From: Xanthoparmelia taractica
Lineage: Eukaryota; Ascomycota; Lecanoromycetes; Lecanorales; Parmeliaceae
Direction: 5' to 3'
NCBI GenBank assembly: GCA_033085395.1
Contig: JANQBS010000069.1
Location: 116,536-180,535 of the forward strand
DNA length: 64,000 bases
Shown here: piece after piece, positions 1 to 13,100 of the stretch
Layout: the number at the start of each line of letters is the position of its first letter
How positions within the stretch are numbered: position 1 is the stretch's first letter
Made by a program: the position numbers and the translations under genes
The notes under the pieces: model-generated
What the model saw: the letters and a program-made list of their open reading frames with translations, nothing else
What the model was told of the DNA's origin: nothing
Databases searched by the model: none

Positions 1-1422
1 AGAGGCTTCTTGGGCAAGTCTGAAAAAGACTTGTTGGGTTTTGCGGTGTGTCTAGGGTTTTTTGGAACATCGAAATACGAAGCATTCAGGGTTTCTAGCG
101 GTAGAGAAGAAGACTTCAGCGCATAAGGGTGAGGCCGACGTGGACGTTGCTGGTAAGAAGCGGTTGGTGCTCCCTTTACTGAGCTCATGCTCTCTTTTTC
201 AATCTTGGCGGGGCATGAGGTGACACGAAGCTCAATGATCCAAGGGTGACAGAGAGGGAAACCATGCAGTACTATGATACGCCTAGAACGATAGACTCTA
301 GTAATATTTGCGGCCTAGACGGCAAGACGAGGTTAGCCGAGTATCGTGGAGACCGTTGAGTATGCATACTTGGGAAGGAATGAGGATCGATCAACTCCGA
401 GCCAGCGTTTGAAGCGTATACGTTGGGAGGATGACCCTGCGGGCCACAAACGCAATATATGCTGAACATGACAGTATTGCCGGATGAATCTTCCCAAAAG
501 CGGCCTAATTACCGAGTAACTGGCTCCGATCTGCTCTCTCCACCCTCGGAGCTGGTTGGGATACATTAATCAAGGGCGTCCTTTTCTATTGAGAGTAATT
601 GGCACTTTGCTTGCAATTCCAATAGCTGATATGCCAGCTACTGCTGTAACGGAGGATGTACGGTGCTTTCAATGAGATTGAAGTGATCTCTTCGCCCATC
701 ACTACTCCAACGCAGATCAGGTTGCGCAAGTATATATGTATCAGATCGTTGGGCAGAGCTTTGCCGTCCAAAGTCAGCGTTCAGTGGCTCTGCATTAGGT
801 AGCATTGGAAGCATACTTCCTGGATTGGGTATCGCGTTAGGGTTACCTGCTCCATTGGACATGGTCTTGAGTTGACATTCCCATTGGATCGTCCAGACTA
901 ATCTTCGGCTGTCTATGAGGACTTCACAGGCCATGCAGCAGTATCGCCGTGCTTTATCACTTACTCGTCAAGACTTCGCTGTTATATCTTTCACGATGGC
1001 TTCAGCTGTGGCGGACGCAGGGAAAATCAGAAAACTTCATCCACGACTACTTGGACTCTGGATACGCTGATTCCCTAGCTTTGTGCGATCAGTTGTCATG
1101 TAGGCGGTTGAACCGCCACAGGAGGGGAGAATTGCGAGAAGCTGATAGGCTTAGCTCAGTTCGCAGATCAACGTCATATATGGAGTATATTCGTACTATT
1201 TCGAACTTCTAATATTGCCTACGACCGTGAGCGACCCAGTCTCTAGAGTCCGTCTGGCCGCGATCAAAGAGAGCCCGCGAACCACAGGATTCTCGCAGTC
1301 GATGCGAAAGTTACGCTGAGTTACCTTCAAGCAAACCCGCGACCATCGTAAGACTTGCCAGCTGCCATAAAGAACTCTATTTCTGCCCTGAAACAGCTAT
1401 GGGCCATATTCTTATTGGCGTG
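1..1422. other. No supported gene
   Basis: The stretch has short open frames on both strands but none shows a recognisable domain, signal peptide or intron pattern. The minus-strand frame at 638-934 is open for about 98 codons and could be the tail of a decayed or off-window gene, but nothing identifies it. Confidence 0.5.
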
Positions 1423-2091
1423 TCAGTCATATGGCGAGCCCACGCTCGGGACACTTCCTTCTCTGTAGTCCGTGCCTGAACTTTGCGAGCTACCGTCTCC
1501 CTCCATCAGTGTCAGAGAAACGGCGACTACAATATCTCTGGCATCAGTCACAAAAATTGCCTCAAACAACTGCGACATTCCCAAACAGGCGCATTCCCAT
1601 AATCTATCTGCCATGTCCTTGACGAAACTCCACGGAATCGTATCCCCGATACAGGTGAACGACAATGCAAACGGTCCTTCTACAACTCTGAACGAGTCTC
1701 TTTGAGGTAGCGCTTGCCAAGCTCCGGCGGCTTTGATAGCAATGGAGCTGTAGAAACTCTCGAGAAATCTAGCGGCGTTGGTGACCGGCGCCATGGCGAC
1801 AACAGTTTTGAAGGTTACCATTCTCATCTGGACTTTAGCAGAAGAGAGACGTGGATTTGTGCGCTGCTCGATCATGCTTGCTCCAACCCTTCGGGGGAGT
1901 GCTGGTATGTTCCCTCCGTTCCGTCCATGGCTGCGGGGAGTCCATACACCTTGCGATAGAGGTGGATGAGGGATCGCAAGGCCTTCACTGGGGGGCTCGA
2001 CCGTTTGCCTTGCCGTTGAGACTCTCATCAAGGGCAGAATGTAGACGAGTGAGAGAAGAAAGAGGGCTGAGATGTGGTGAAACGAGTACAT
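1423..2091 (-). CDS. Probable secreted conserved fungal protein of unknown function
   Basis: The frame is open to 2202, but I place the start at the ATG at 2091 because it begins a good signal peptide: a short N-region, then a hydrophobic core (ISALFLLSLVYILPL) ending in VSTA. The protein is about 222 residues. Its second half has a compact pattern (VVAMAPVTNAARFLESFY, then AAGAWQALPQR, SFTCIGDTIPWSFV, ADRLWECACLGM) that I associate with a family of uncharacterised secreted or membrane proteins of ascomycetes; that link is from memory and untested. No catalytic motif is visible. It may be a cell-surface or secreted protein. The nearest other supported gene lies about 6 kb away. Confidence 0.6.
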   Translation of the reverse strand: MYSFHHISALFLLSLVYILPLMRVSTARQTVEPPSEGLAIPHPPLSQGVWTPRSHGRNGGNIPALPRRVGASMIEQRTNPRLSSAKVQMRMVTFKTVVAMAPVTNAARFLESFYSSIAIKAAGAWQALPQRDSFRVVEGPFALSFTCIGDTIPWSFVKDMADRLWECACLGMSQLFEAIFVTDARDIVVAVSLTLMEGDGSSQSSGTDYREGSVPSVGSPYD

Positions 2092-5000
2092 TGCTGTTTC
2101 TGATGGCGTGACTAATCCACCCTTACTGGTGTGACATCTCATTGACTTCCACGTGGTTTTCTTTTGAGCTTGAAATAGCGGATCAAAACTGAGCGTTCTC
2201 ATATAAATATTTGGTGCAGGATCTTCTTAAATTGCGGTGGTACTTACAGGAGGACCTCAGCAAAGCCAATCTTCACACATAAACCTGGTCACCAACAGAT
2301 TCGAAAGGGTGCCCCAACAGAGCCAAACGTTCGCGATGAATCTTCTCGCATTGTACCTCAACGTAATCTCGCTTGTCATTATTCCTAATTCGGTGGCGCA
2401 TTAACTGTCAGAAAACCGGGAAAAATTAATGAAGGCCATGAGTTGGGAGCTGCTAACTCGCAGCCTTACTTCCGATCCCTGAATGACATGTTTTCCCTTA
2501 TCAAGGACCCGGCAAATGCATCGACAATGAGCCTTGGCTGTAACAAGAGTGCTGAGTGGCTAAAGTAAACTTGCGTCCCCAGCGTCGAGACATCATGATT
2601 GCATCGCCTTTAGCGTTCAGGTCCGTGTGCTTTTAAAGATTAGGGTTAGTCAGTACCAAGAAGGGTCTGACCGTTGCTGATAGTTTGTTGGTTGAAAGAC
2701 CCAAATGGGAAAAAGACGGGGATCCAGGAACACCCGAGAAGCGACCCACTGCATTGGCGTCGGATTTCTCTGGAGCGCATAAGCATAGAGCCTCAAATTG
2801 CTATTTTGGGGCGACATCTCAGCTGAGTTGCCCTCAGATTTGCCGACATTGGAAAAAAGAATGATTGTGGCTTCACCATGGAGAGTTTAAATAATTGGCA
2901 ATTGATCCTTCGTCGGGCATTTAAGGCGTGGGCCAGATATTGGCACGGAAATCCGAATCTTCACTGTCGAACAGGAGGGAACCATGTTACGAGTCTGTCT
3001 GATAAAGCTGGCTACACTGCTCAGGCGAGAACTCCCATCCTTGCCAAAAGGACATCCCACAGAGTGCCCACATGTCTCTGTGCCATCAACCCCAGCCTAT
3101 CACTCTGCTCCCCCAAGTTTTCTATCATCGCGACAATTTTACTGGTCATATCCAGGTAAAAAAGAAACTTACGTCGTCAGATGTTCCCAAGCGGTTCCCA
3201 ACGATTCGGCTCACGCGACATCAATGGGTAGAAGTAAGTCTTCAGCCGGTCGCCCACGTACTTGACGCAATGCGTACGCGCTATCGGTATCTTGATTAGC
3301 TCCACAGTCAGGTCAAATACAAAGACAACTGGATGGCACCTAGTTACTGCATCAGACTCCACAGGCGAAGGAAATCCTTTCAACTGGCAGCGCGTGTCCG
3401 TTGTAGAAATATGTACGTTCATGATATGGGTCTTCCCCTTGAATGGACACTACTGCTTGCTCCTACAGGTATGTAGCCTTCGAAGTTGACCCGGTCAAGG
3501 TGCCGAGTACTCTATGATACTAAGTTCAGATCGTGGCTGCATGGAAAAGGCGTTCATAGTCGGACGGAATTATGAAACCGGACGAAGGCTGTGCATCTCC
3601 CAAATCACGTTTTTATGATGGCGCTTGGCTTTTCAAGAACGCATCGGTGCAAAGTAACATCTCGCTCCACGGGTGAAATCAAAAGCTGCGTTCGAATTGT
3701 CTAGTACACTTTCGTGTCTATCACTAGTCGATATACTCAGGAGCTGCCAGTCGGAATCTGCCCGGCTGACACCGATTACATGGGCTGAGGAACTTTGTCA
3801 CAATGTCGACGGACTTCACGGAGACTCTCGAATATTAATACTGTACCTTTATGCTTCCCCCAGGAAATTACGACATAGAAGCCTAAATCCATTTCTTCAA
3901 TATGTGGAACCAGAAGCGATAGCAGGATTACACTGTGGATGTCGTCCTTATAACAAGCACTTGATACGCTCAAACTTATCACCATCGGCCGGGCGGGGAC
4001 GCGCCACTATGCAGTACAAATGCACAATGCATTTGCTGCAGTCTCGTCCTCGTACACAGTGCATGGAAATTCCCATGCATGGGCGCCGCAAGAGTCAGTG
4101 TTTGTTGCGATCGAATTCCTGAAAGCCTACATCTAGAAATGATTGCAAGGATTTAGATAGGAATTACGCCGACACTTACAGCTGGACAGCGGACAATCGC
4201 CCGGGGCTCGATACCAACACGTTCGTACAAGTACAGTACTCCATGAGGTCCGAGGGTCTACTCCTACCTAAAGAGCCTCAGGCAGGCTCAGCGCCTAATT
4301 CGGAATTCGTACCTTGCATAACGCACCCCGCTTTTCCCTGCCGTCGCCTATAAGATATTGGCGCGAACGCGCCGTTATACGAAGTACATGCGTGCAGCTC
4401 CATCGCTCTCAATATCATCTGAATATACGAGATTATCTTGATGAAGCCCCTTTTTTACGTCCGGGCGGCAGATCGATCGATTCACTTTTTTCTCTCATCG
4501 CGGGAAACTTGACTTGATCGGGGAAGGGATGCGAAGTCAATCTTGCTTATTCGTGAGTACTGCCCGGTTCGAGCATGCGCTAGCCGCCGTCGTTCCTGAC
4601 CGTGCACCAATGTGGCTTCGTATACCTCCAACCGTACTAGCTTTTTCTTTCCCCCTGTTTCTTTTTGGCTTGGCACTCAGCAGAAAGTTGTACTACGCTC
4701 TGCTCTAAATGGGCAATACAGCCGAATTCAAGCCTCGGTGCGCACTTTTTGCTTGCGCATATCTTCGCAAAGATTTCCCTCTTGATTCTCGCACACGGGC
4801 CTCTCTCTTTTCACAGCCACCACTCGAACACTTTCAAATTCATTCTTCTTTTCAGAGTGGATACCCACGTGGATTGCCCACTGAGCATGTCAGGGTATAG
4901 TAGTACCCAACATCCCACTTCATCACTGCTACAGCATCTTCTCGTCTGACACGGCATTCTTGTTTTTTTATTCGGCATTTGAAACCCGCCCGTATCCGGT

Positions 5001-6151
5001 TGACACTAGGAGCTTTAAAATACTTACCATATCCGACGCAGTGGATAACAATCCCACATCATCCAGGCAGCTAGTTCTCCCCCTCCCGCCCTTCACTCAC
5101 ACAAAATTTCCCACCGCCTCAGCGCCATGCCCATCCACCCCGTCATAGACGTATCCGTCTGCACCATGCCACCCCCCCTTTCCACCCTAACGAACCAAAA
5201 CATCTTTTTCTTACCCAGAAGCTAAATAAGTCATGTCTTCGCCTTCCTTGTTGAGGACTAGTGTCGTCGTTACGGGAGTTTATACTGTCGTCGAAGCGAA
5301 CGGGCAGATAACGTGGGTTTGCAGCGTCATCCGCCTTGTATAAACGCATAGAGGGTAATGAAAGGAACAGACGTACGCGTGAGATAGCTCCTGAGCTGAA
5401 GAAAGATTGCGCGGGTGAGAGTGGTTTGTATAAGTTTTGTATACTGTGATTATAAATTGTCCGCAAGGATGACAGCCGTATAGATCATCAATTCCCCGAG
5501 TCTTGCGTCCGAGATGCTTTGGGAATGAGAGCTGTGCCATGGTATAGGAATATGGTTTACGTCCAGATTCAGACTAAAGAGCTGAGCTTAGCAATTTGGT
5601 GCACCAGGCCTGCTCAGAACCGCATGGTGTGGGAATATATGCATGTGCTGAGGTGCAGAGACTCACGAAGAAATGGAAGTCAGGTGTAGGATATCGATTC
5701 ATGGTTGATGTAATCCGCGTAGAGGAGCATCCTCATTGCTATAGGAAGGAGATGTGGGTTATTACTCGACGGGTATGTCTTCTTATTATACCATAGCATC
5801 TCTCAATTTCTCCCTTTTTAGGTTTACTGCTCGTCGCTACTCTTTTACTCACTCATTCACTCACTTATCCAACTGATTACTTTTTCCCCTGCAGCTGCTT
5901 GGGATATTATATCCTTCGGGGGCCAAGGTTCTCAGTATCCTCCCGGCCAACCTTCCATTTTTGGTATGTTGAATAGTCCTGCTCCAGGGGAGCTTCTGGG
6001 GAATCAATTGATTCTTTCTAAACATCTTCAACTCCCAACCATTCATCTCCGAACATCCTCGTTCGTTCGAGGTCGCTGGGTCTACACTCTGGCCTTGGTT
6101 AGGTGACTGATCGACGTCCTACATGGAAGTTTTGATGATGTGCTCGAGGTA

Positions 6152-6175
6152 TGCATGTATGCATGTATGCATGTA
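6152..6175. repeat. TGCATGTA short tandem repeat
   Basis: The self-complementary core ATGCAT is repeated three times with an 8-base period, giving about three copies of TGCATGTA. Confidence 0.8.
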
Positions 6176-6272
6176 CAGGGTGTATGTCTAAATTTGTAGA
6201 GACGTACTTATAAGTGGGGCAATCGCAGGCAAAAATGAAATTGCTTCTCTCGCCTGGCGATGGAGTTGAATA

Positions 6273-6303
<31 letters not shown>
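6273..6303. repeat. (CTTT)n microsatellite
   Basis: A nearly perfect CTTT run of about eight units, read directly from the sequence. Confidence 0.9.
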
Positions 6304-6305
<2 letters not shown>

Positions 6306-7420
6306 TCACTTTCTTCCTTGGCCAATAACAATATCATCTTCGATCAAGCCGCACTCTCGCTGATGGTATGAGATGGAATCAAGGTGTGTACTCATCTGTT
6401 GCTGGCAGGGATCGTGGGAGAGTACGGCCATGGGAATTGGCATGTTGAGATTGAGTAAAGTGCAGAAGTGGGTATCGTAAAAGACGAATTTCTGGTATTA
6501 CACCGCGAAATGTAAAAGAATCTCGCTATGATGCTCTGTTTTTTTGTTTTGTCTGTGCGGCGAACGCCTTGGTGCATTATCGCTGATCGATATCCTTATC
6601 CATGGATGCAGCTGGTGGGTGTCTCCATTTTTTTGTTTTTGTTTTGGGAATAGTACACACGTCTGCTAGCCGACGTGACACTCCCCTCTCTCTCTTTCTC
6701 TCTCTGTCTCTCTCTTCCCCTCCCTCCAAACACATGGATCCAAAAACAAAAGCTGATTCCGGGATTGCCCATGTGGTACGGTACCATCCATACAATATCC
6801 CAGCTATAGACTCCCTCCTTACACAAGCGCGCGAGCACCCTATCTACCTATTCTAGCTCCACTACTTGGACGGATTCTATAACGGTGTGGATATTTTTAT
6901 TTTCTCTTGCATCGTACCCAGGTATTCGTGATGCGGTATGGTTTGGGACCGAATATGTTGCATTGTAAAGTAAATAGAAGGACGGACATAGATATAACGT
7001 ACAGTGCAGTCCCAGGATGTATATATATATTCATTCACGAAAAGAAAGAAGGGGGTTCGGTGAAGTTGAAATTCACATTAGTGCAGGTGCAGGCACCGCC
7101 CAGATCACAAAACTACAAGGGTTGAATGTAGTGATGCATGATTCTTTCATCCCATCCCACGGTCCGCACAAATCGACAAGCGTTGCAAATAAGAGCATGG
7201 GAGTCCCGTGCGGATTGAAAGAGCGATTGCGTATCTCTCTTTCTTGTGTCAGTGAGTGAGTGTTTTATTGCATGCTTAAGACGATGGATGCAAAGCTAGA
7301 TATGTAATATACATGGATGCTTCAGCAGCCCAGATGCACGTTTGTTGTACTATTGTTGAGGCTGGTTGAAGTGATATGGAGTAATGTATAGTAGAGTAGA
7401 GAGGAGGTATCATGGGATAG

Positions 7421-7548
7421 TTCTTACTTTCCTCACTTCCCTCCTTTCCTCTTCCTTGCCTCTTCCTTTCTTCCCTTCTGTCCTTCCTTCCTTCCTTTCT
7501 TCCCTTCTGTCCTTCCTTCCTTCCTTCCTTCCTTCCCCCCTTTCTTTC
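7421..7548. repeat. Pyrimidine-only CCTT-rich tract
   Basis: About 128 bases almost exclusively C and T on the plus strand. It contains a direct repeat of roughly 30 bases built from CCTTTCTTCCCTTCTGT followed by CCTT units. Such homopurine/homopyrimidine tracts can form triplex DNA; that is inference. Confidence 0.85.
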
Positions 7549-8280
7549 AAAGGTAGGCAGATCGGTATAGGCCCGATTTCAGTCTTATGTGGAGGCGATG
7601 AGACTGCAAGATGCGTCTGTTTCCCTTGTGTCAGCGTAATAAGTCAGGTGTTTATTTTCTTTTTATCCATACTGCATGTTTTTCAACGAGTATATTTGCA
7701 CAAATGACAAGTGCTTGCAAAGCACGATATTTTGAAAGAGCTTTTTTTCGCTTTGAAATCCTGGGTTGATGTAGTGCTACAGACATGAGAGATTTTTACT
7801 GGAGATATTGAAAAGCGAAGTGTGAAGAAACAACAAGAACTTTTCATTCCTCAAAACTCAACTATACTACCTAGATAAAGACAGCGATCCTGCAAACGAG
7901 GACGAGAATTATATTAAGCATACTTCTTAGTAACGACATGTTTTTTGTTTTTGGGAAGATGAAGGGAAAAAAACAAACCAAAAAGGTTCCATAAACCCCT
8001 CCCCCCGGAAAACAGCAAGAGAGAGAGAATACACAAAGGAAGGTAAGCTCGAGGCGTCGTCCCTCCCCTATTACCACACCGCACCAATTTCCAATGCCGC
8101 ACCAAACAAAAACAAGGGAGAAAAAGCCAAAAGAAACATCCAACGAGCCTCCGTCCAATTTGTGAAAAGCGAGCGCACCTCCAAACAGCAGTCCTCCCAC
8201 TCTCAGGCCTTCGAGCTCAATCACTCCATCCTTCCAAACACAAGAACGGCACACACACGCACACGCACTCTTTGACCATC

Positions 8281-10100
8281 CTAATACCTCAACTCCAACT
8301 GCCAGTCCTCGCTCCGCACATCCAAACTAGTCACCTTGACATCAATAGCGACCTCGCTCTCCATACCCCTCACGTCCTCATCCCCAAGCAAGCGCTCCAC
8401 CTCACCTTCACCCCCTTCACCCTCATCCCCAACCTCTCCTTCACCCACGCCGCCGCCCGAAGACGTCGTCGTCGTCGTCGTCGTGACCCTGACGGCCCGC
8501 TGGACGCGGTCCCGCTCGTCGTCGCTGAAGCCGTATTTTTGCACCACGCGCTTGATGAGTTCTTGGACTGTCAGGTCGCGGAGGAAGACGGCCCAGTAGT
8601 GCACTTCTGTTTCGGGGGCGCGGACGTAGATGCTTAGGGCTGTGGGGTGCGGGGGGGGGAAGATGTCAGTGTGGGGTTATTCTTAAGCATGCGGTGGGGG
8701 TTTCTTTTTGAGGGAGGGTATTGGGGGAGGTTTTTTTGGGCAGAGGGGGTTGATGGGGGTTCTTACCAGGCGATCTATTGGGCGAAGGGGTCCTGGCGCG
8801 CTGGTAGGACGGGTCGACGTCGAGGACTTGGATCCAGCGCGCGGGCCTGTTGTTCACGAGGAAGTTCTGCGAGGAGCCTAGTTGGACGAGGATGGGACCT
8901 GGGCTGGTGGCGGCCTGGACGGGAGTCGGCTCTTGCTGCTGCAGGGGCGGGTAGGCGGTCGGACCGGGTAGGTAGCCTGCGGGTAGGGTTAAGGGACCGG
9001 GGTACGGTGGGTATGGGGTATATTGATTGGCCGGATTGGCCGGATAGGCTTGGGAGACGGGCACGGGGGTTCCGGTTGGGGTTGCCTCTCCTGGAGTTGG
9101 CTGGCCTTGGAGTGATTGGTAGAGCGCGGGTTGCCTTGGAAATGTTAGCGTCTCATTAAGCCTTGAATATGAAATTTCAAGTCATTTTTGGATTGGATTG
9201 CCTGCAAACGAAGACATTATGGCCTCGCTGGATCAGTGCACGCACCTCGCTGTATTTGGGGCCCGTCCTCGACCTCGAAAATGAACATCAACGGGCGGTG
9301 TCTCCCACGTGGGTGGGGCTGTGTTAGTATGCATCGGTACAGACGGTGGCTCCGTTACATATTGAAAAGGAAGCGGTGGTCTCGCTTGCATGGCCGGACG
9401 TCCCACCCTTGGGTCGATATATGCCGGTGAAGGGTCTCTCCTGAGAAGGCTTGAGGATCTTGTATGAAACGAAGAGGGGTGTCCATCATACCACATTGGA
9501 GACAAACCAGTTTGGTTTATCTCAAACAAACTATCCTCCATTGGCGTGGACCCTTGCCGCGAAGGTTGTGTGTTGAAACCAGGACCTCCGGTAAGACTTG
9601 CAGATGGGTTAGCATGACACGTGCTTGAATCCGTGTGCCATCTGTGGGAGTACATACGATAGGCCTGTTCTAAACCGACCCTCCATGTCCTCACTCCGAT
9701 TGTCGTTGTTGTAATAGGCGAGAGGACCCATCCACGTCGGCGCGGGTCCATTGTTCCAGTAGTTGGCAGTGGGTTGCTGAGGAGCTTCCTGGGCAGATGT
9801 ACCTCCGTTGCCACTGAAGGTACTCAGGTCAATCTGGAAGAGCCGGTAACTCGGATAATAGTAAAGGTCCTTACCGACGTTGGGACATTTTGAGTTTGTG
9901 CTTTGCAGGTAAAGGGGCTCTGATGGAAGTATGCAGCGATCCAAGCATGTTGAGTTACGATGCCTTCATATGCGGGATGTCGCAGCTCAATATAAATCGG
10001 TGAGAAGCGTGTTGTAGTAAGAGGAATCGATACTCATGAAATCCATGATCGGAGCTTCTGGGAAGATGAGAGCCTCATGATATTCATTTCCCGATAGATC
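8281..10100 (-). CDS. CP2/grainyhead-like transcription factor, C-terminal part (5' end unresolved)
   Basis: Four 3' exons can be joined in frame: 9658-9833, 9246-9596, 8767-9134 and 8640-excluded last exon 8281-8639, totalling 1254 nt (417 codons plus stop). A further upstream exon from 9875 reads through LRHPAYEGIVTQHAW and joins in phase. The last exon begins ALSIYVRAPETEVHYWAVFL, then LTVQELIKRVVQKYGF. This resembles the C-terminal dimerisation domain of CP2/grainyhead proteins, where a similar beta-strand precedes a LTxxELIEKI helix. The middle is proline/glutamine rich. A TTTTTTTSSGGG tract is encoded by a (GAC/GTC)n repeat. Introns are 127, 111, 61 and an unusually short 41 bp; two use AAG acceptors. 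I could not find the DNA-binding core between 10.1 and 10.8 kb, so the gene may be longer, decayed at its 5' end, or another Pro-rich nuclear protein. Confidence 0.45.
8462..8486. repeat. (GTC)n trinucleotide repeat inside coding exon
   Basis: About seven GTC units on the plus strand encode a run of threonines on the minus strand in the CP2-like gene. Confidence 0.9.
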
Positions 10101-13100
10101 GTTCCGAGTAAGTGGTATTCGACTAGGTGTCCGACTATACAATCTGCTTTCGTCAGTGAAGTTCGACAAGTTTTGGAAGCCAAGGATGAGAAACGTACCA
10201 TGTCTGGCTACGTTTAATGGTCGCATCCTGGAGCCGCGAGTCTGATAGTTCCACGAAACATCCAGATGAGTAACTCGATCAAACAGACATTGCTTCTTTG
10301 AAGCATACGACACCCTTTGAAGATTGTTAGTACTAACAGGGCCACATCATCTTTACATCGCTCGTGGCTTAGGGTCGCAATAATCAGTAAAGTCACAAGA
10401 GAGTTGAGCGGGTACGAGGTGCGAATGCCTGCATTAGGTTAAGCATGGATCTTGTAATCGAGGTCGTAGTAGTCGGGTATCGGAGCCGATTAATGTGTGT
10501 TTTGGACGCGTCAGGTTGGCGTAAGGGAACTGTATAAATTGGGTCATCTCCCAGCTGGCATGTGTCTGCAGTCACTGAAGCTGAAGCGACCAACTTTGGA
10601 AGGAAACTGACGCGTCCAGGACCCAGAGGTGTAACCCTCCCGAATGAGACGAAGACACATGGCAGAGTGGGGTCCACTGGCTATCGTGGAAGACATCCAA
10701 TTCGTTGAGCTCTCTCGAGGAAAGACGAAGATGTCCGACAGTAGTGTAAAAGGAACGAAAAGTAATACACAGCCACAACATGTGGCTGAAATTGGATAGC
10801 TTAAGACATTAAGACTAGTCCGTAGAGAGAAGGTACAAGGGTAGCAGCAGCCGCACTGTTCCGCTCATCCCTGTACACTGTGCATGTTCTAGACTCATCG
10901 TGGCTATGTTATGCAAATTCCTTCCGCAAATTTGGCTCCTGCAGAAGTTTCATGCATTGGCGACGTTGGCGTTGCTGTCGGTGTCCCCTAGCGAGAGTGC
11001 GCTGACGATGACAAACGCGCGTTGTGTCCATGCATTTAATTGCTGGCATATGCAATAGCGTCGAGAGGTGGTAGTTTGGCTGGTAAGCTGGCAGTTCGTA
11101 TGGCAGGACTTGCAAAAGCGACATGGCATTCTTGTACACGACATAGACTGGAAGACAGATACTAGAAGGAATTGGCGGAAAAGTTTAAAGTGTTCAGCAA
11201 ATGAAGACTGTTAGCCGGACATACAACATAGCATGCATAACCTTCAAGTCACCAATCTGCCAAGCCTGGGCCTGCAACGACACGTGGTAGAAAGACAAGC
11301 ATTCATAGATCGCGCACCAAGACACCCCCGGTCACTTCGACTGCATGGCCCGTAGTTACAAAGGCTCGTTACCCAGCACTTGGTATCATCCCAAACCTGA
11401 AATTAGGCGCATGCATCTTTATTACGCCTCGGTTGCTACTAATCAGTCCAGCGTCTATGAACAAGCTCGTATGACCCACTCAATATTTCTACACGTAGAC
11501 GGTCTGTAAATAAACTGGCACATGGCTCAAAGTTCATCTCTTGCAGGCATGACACTCAAGTGCATCGGCCCCTTCTCCCTCTCGCCGTAGGCGCCGCCTA
11601 TCTAGACGACAGTCGACTTGACGTACTACATCGCCGATCTCGGCTCCTAGAGCTAATCATACACCTCCGATGAAAATATCGTTGCGGTACTCGGAAAGAT
11701 AACAGACACCCACGCAAACTCTAACGCAAAAAAGGAGGAAGGGAGTAGAACAAAGATCGTCGTTCGATCCCAATCAGGATTGACGCAGGTAGCAATATAA
11801 GTCTCCGTGACAACCCCGCACCTTTTAAGACGTCGATGATAGTCCGGGCTTGATTAAAGATAGCAGTGCCCAGTGCAGAACGGACATGCCACTGATTAGG
11901 AATGGGATGCCCGTGAGGAGCAATCATGGACCTCGAGGCAAAGGTGGCTAAGGGCTTCGGAGAGCCCGAAGAAGATGTCGCTTCAAAGATATGTTCTTAT
12001 CGGTCATACCAATCATACGGGTTCCATTGATTACTGAAGCGGAGTCGGGGAGTCGGTGGAGGAAGGAAGCGACGACGGTGGATCGTGATACTGCGTTCGG
12101 TCAATGCAAGCAAGCACAGCCACAACGTTGAATCCTTTTGAGAAAAACGCTAAGCTCTTTTGGTTCTATCAGATAAGATGAGATGGAGATAGCATCTTCG
12201 GCTTTTCTTATTCGGTAATAGCGTAGAAAGACTAAGAATAGCTAAAATTGGGGCTAGACGACATCGAGAAGCTGTATACTTTTTAGGGCTAGGGCCCGTA
12301 ATCTTTCACGGCCGCTTAATTATTGGATGTCCTGATGTCCTCATCACACCCGCCAAATTATAGTCGTTTGCATTCGCTATAATAGATAAGAAACACATCT
12401 CGACGACCCGCCATCACAGCGCGGGATATCTGCATCGATCGATATACTCTAGGAATGGATAGTCGCGCTGCTACCATTTGGCACAGTGTGCAATGATAAT
12501 GTGAGTGAGGATCGAATCATTGTCACGAAAGAAATGGAAGTGCTAACGGTATTGACTGCTTCACTAATCAAATGCTACGAATTGCTAGGAAAACTCTTCT
12601 CGGGAGCAACATTCATCCATACTAGCTTGGCATACGAAGAGCCACTACCAAAACCGAGACATGTATCTAGGATTATCGCAGCCACATATATACGTTGCTA
12701 AGCCATTTAGCGACCATGACTAGCCATACTTAAGGTAACCTATTTATACTAGAATACACCCTGACAGAATACCCACACGGAATAAGAAAATTGCCTCGTC
12801 TTCATCCCTCTCCTGAAAACCAGTGCCAATGACCGGAGACTGATCCCTAAGGATCTCCGCACCGTGCCGACTCAAAAGTAATCGAATACTATTGCAAAGA
12901 GGCGGAGACGAAGCACCAACAATGAGTGTGCATCTGCATATCACGAGATCTCCATTGTAAGCAGCCATGGCTGGAGGGAGAGCCTGGCAGCAGGACTTTC
13001 GGATGGTTTCACATCGCTTAAATAGCCACCATACATCTCGATCTCTTGCTGGCTAGCTTGGTGCACGCTATTCTTGATCGCTTTCTTCATAGATTCCCAT

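Larger units (their letters stand above)
2203..8280. other. Gene-poor stretch with microsatellites
   Basis: About 6 kb without a supportable gene. Open frames are short and overlap on both strands. It contains several simple repeats listed separately, including TTTC, CCTT and TGCATGTA arrays. Long AT or pyrimidine tracts look like ordinary intergenic fungal DNA. Confidence 0.45.

Noticed and set aside
8647..9159. Plus-strand frame of 170 codons
   Set aside because: Shadow of the CP2-like gene exons, which join in frame on the minus strand through good splice sites.
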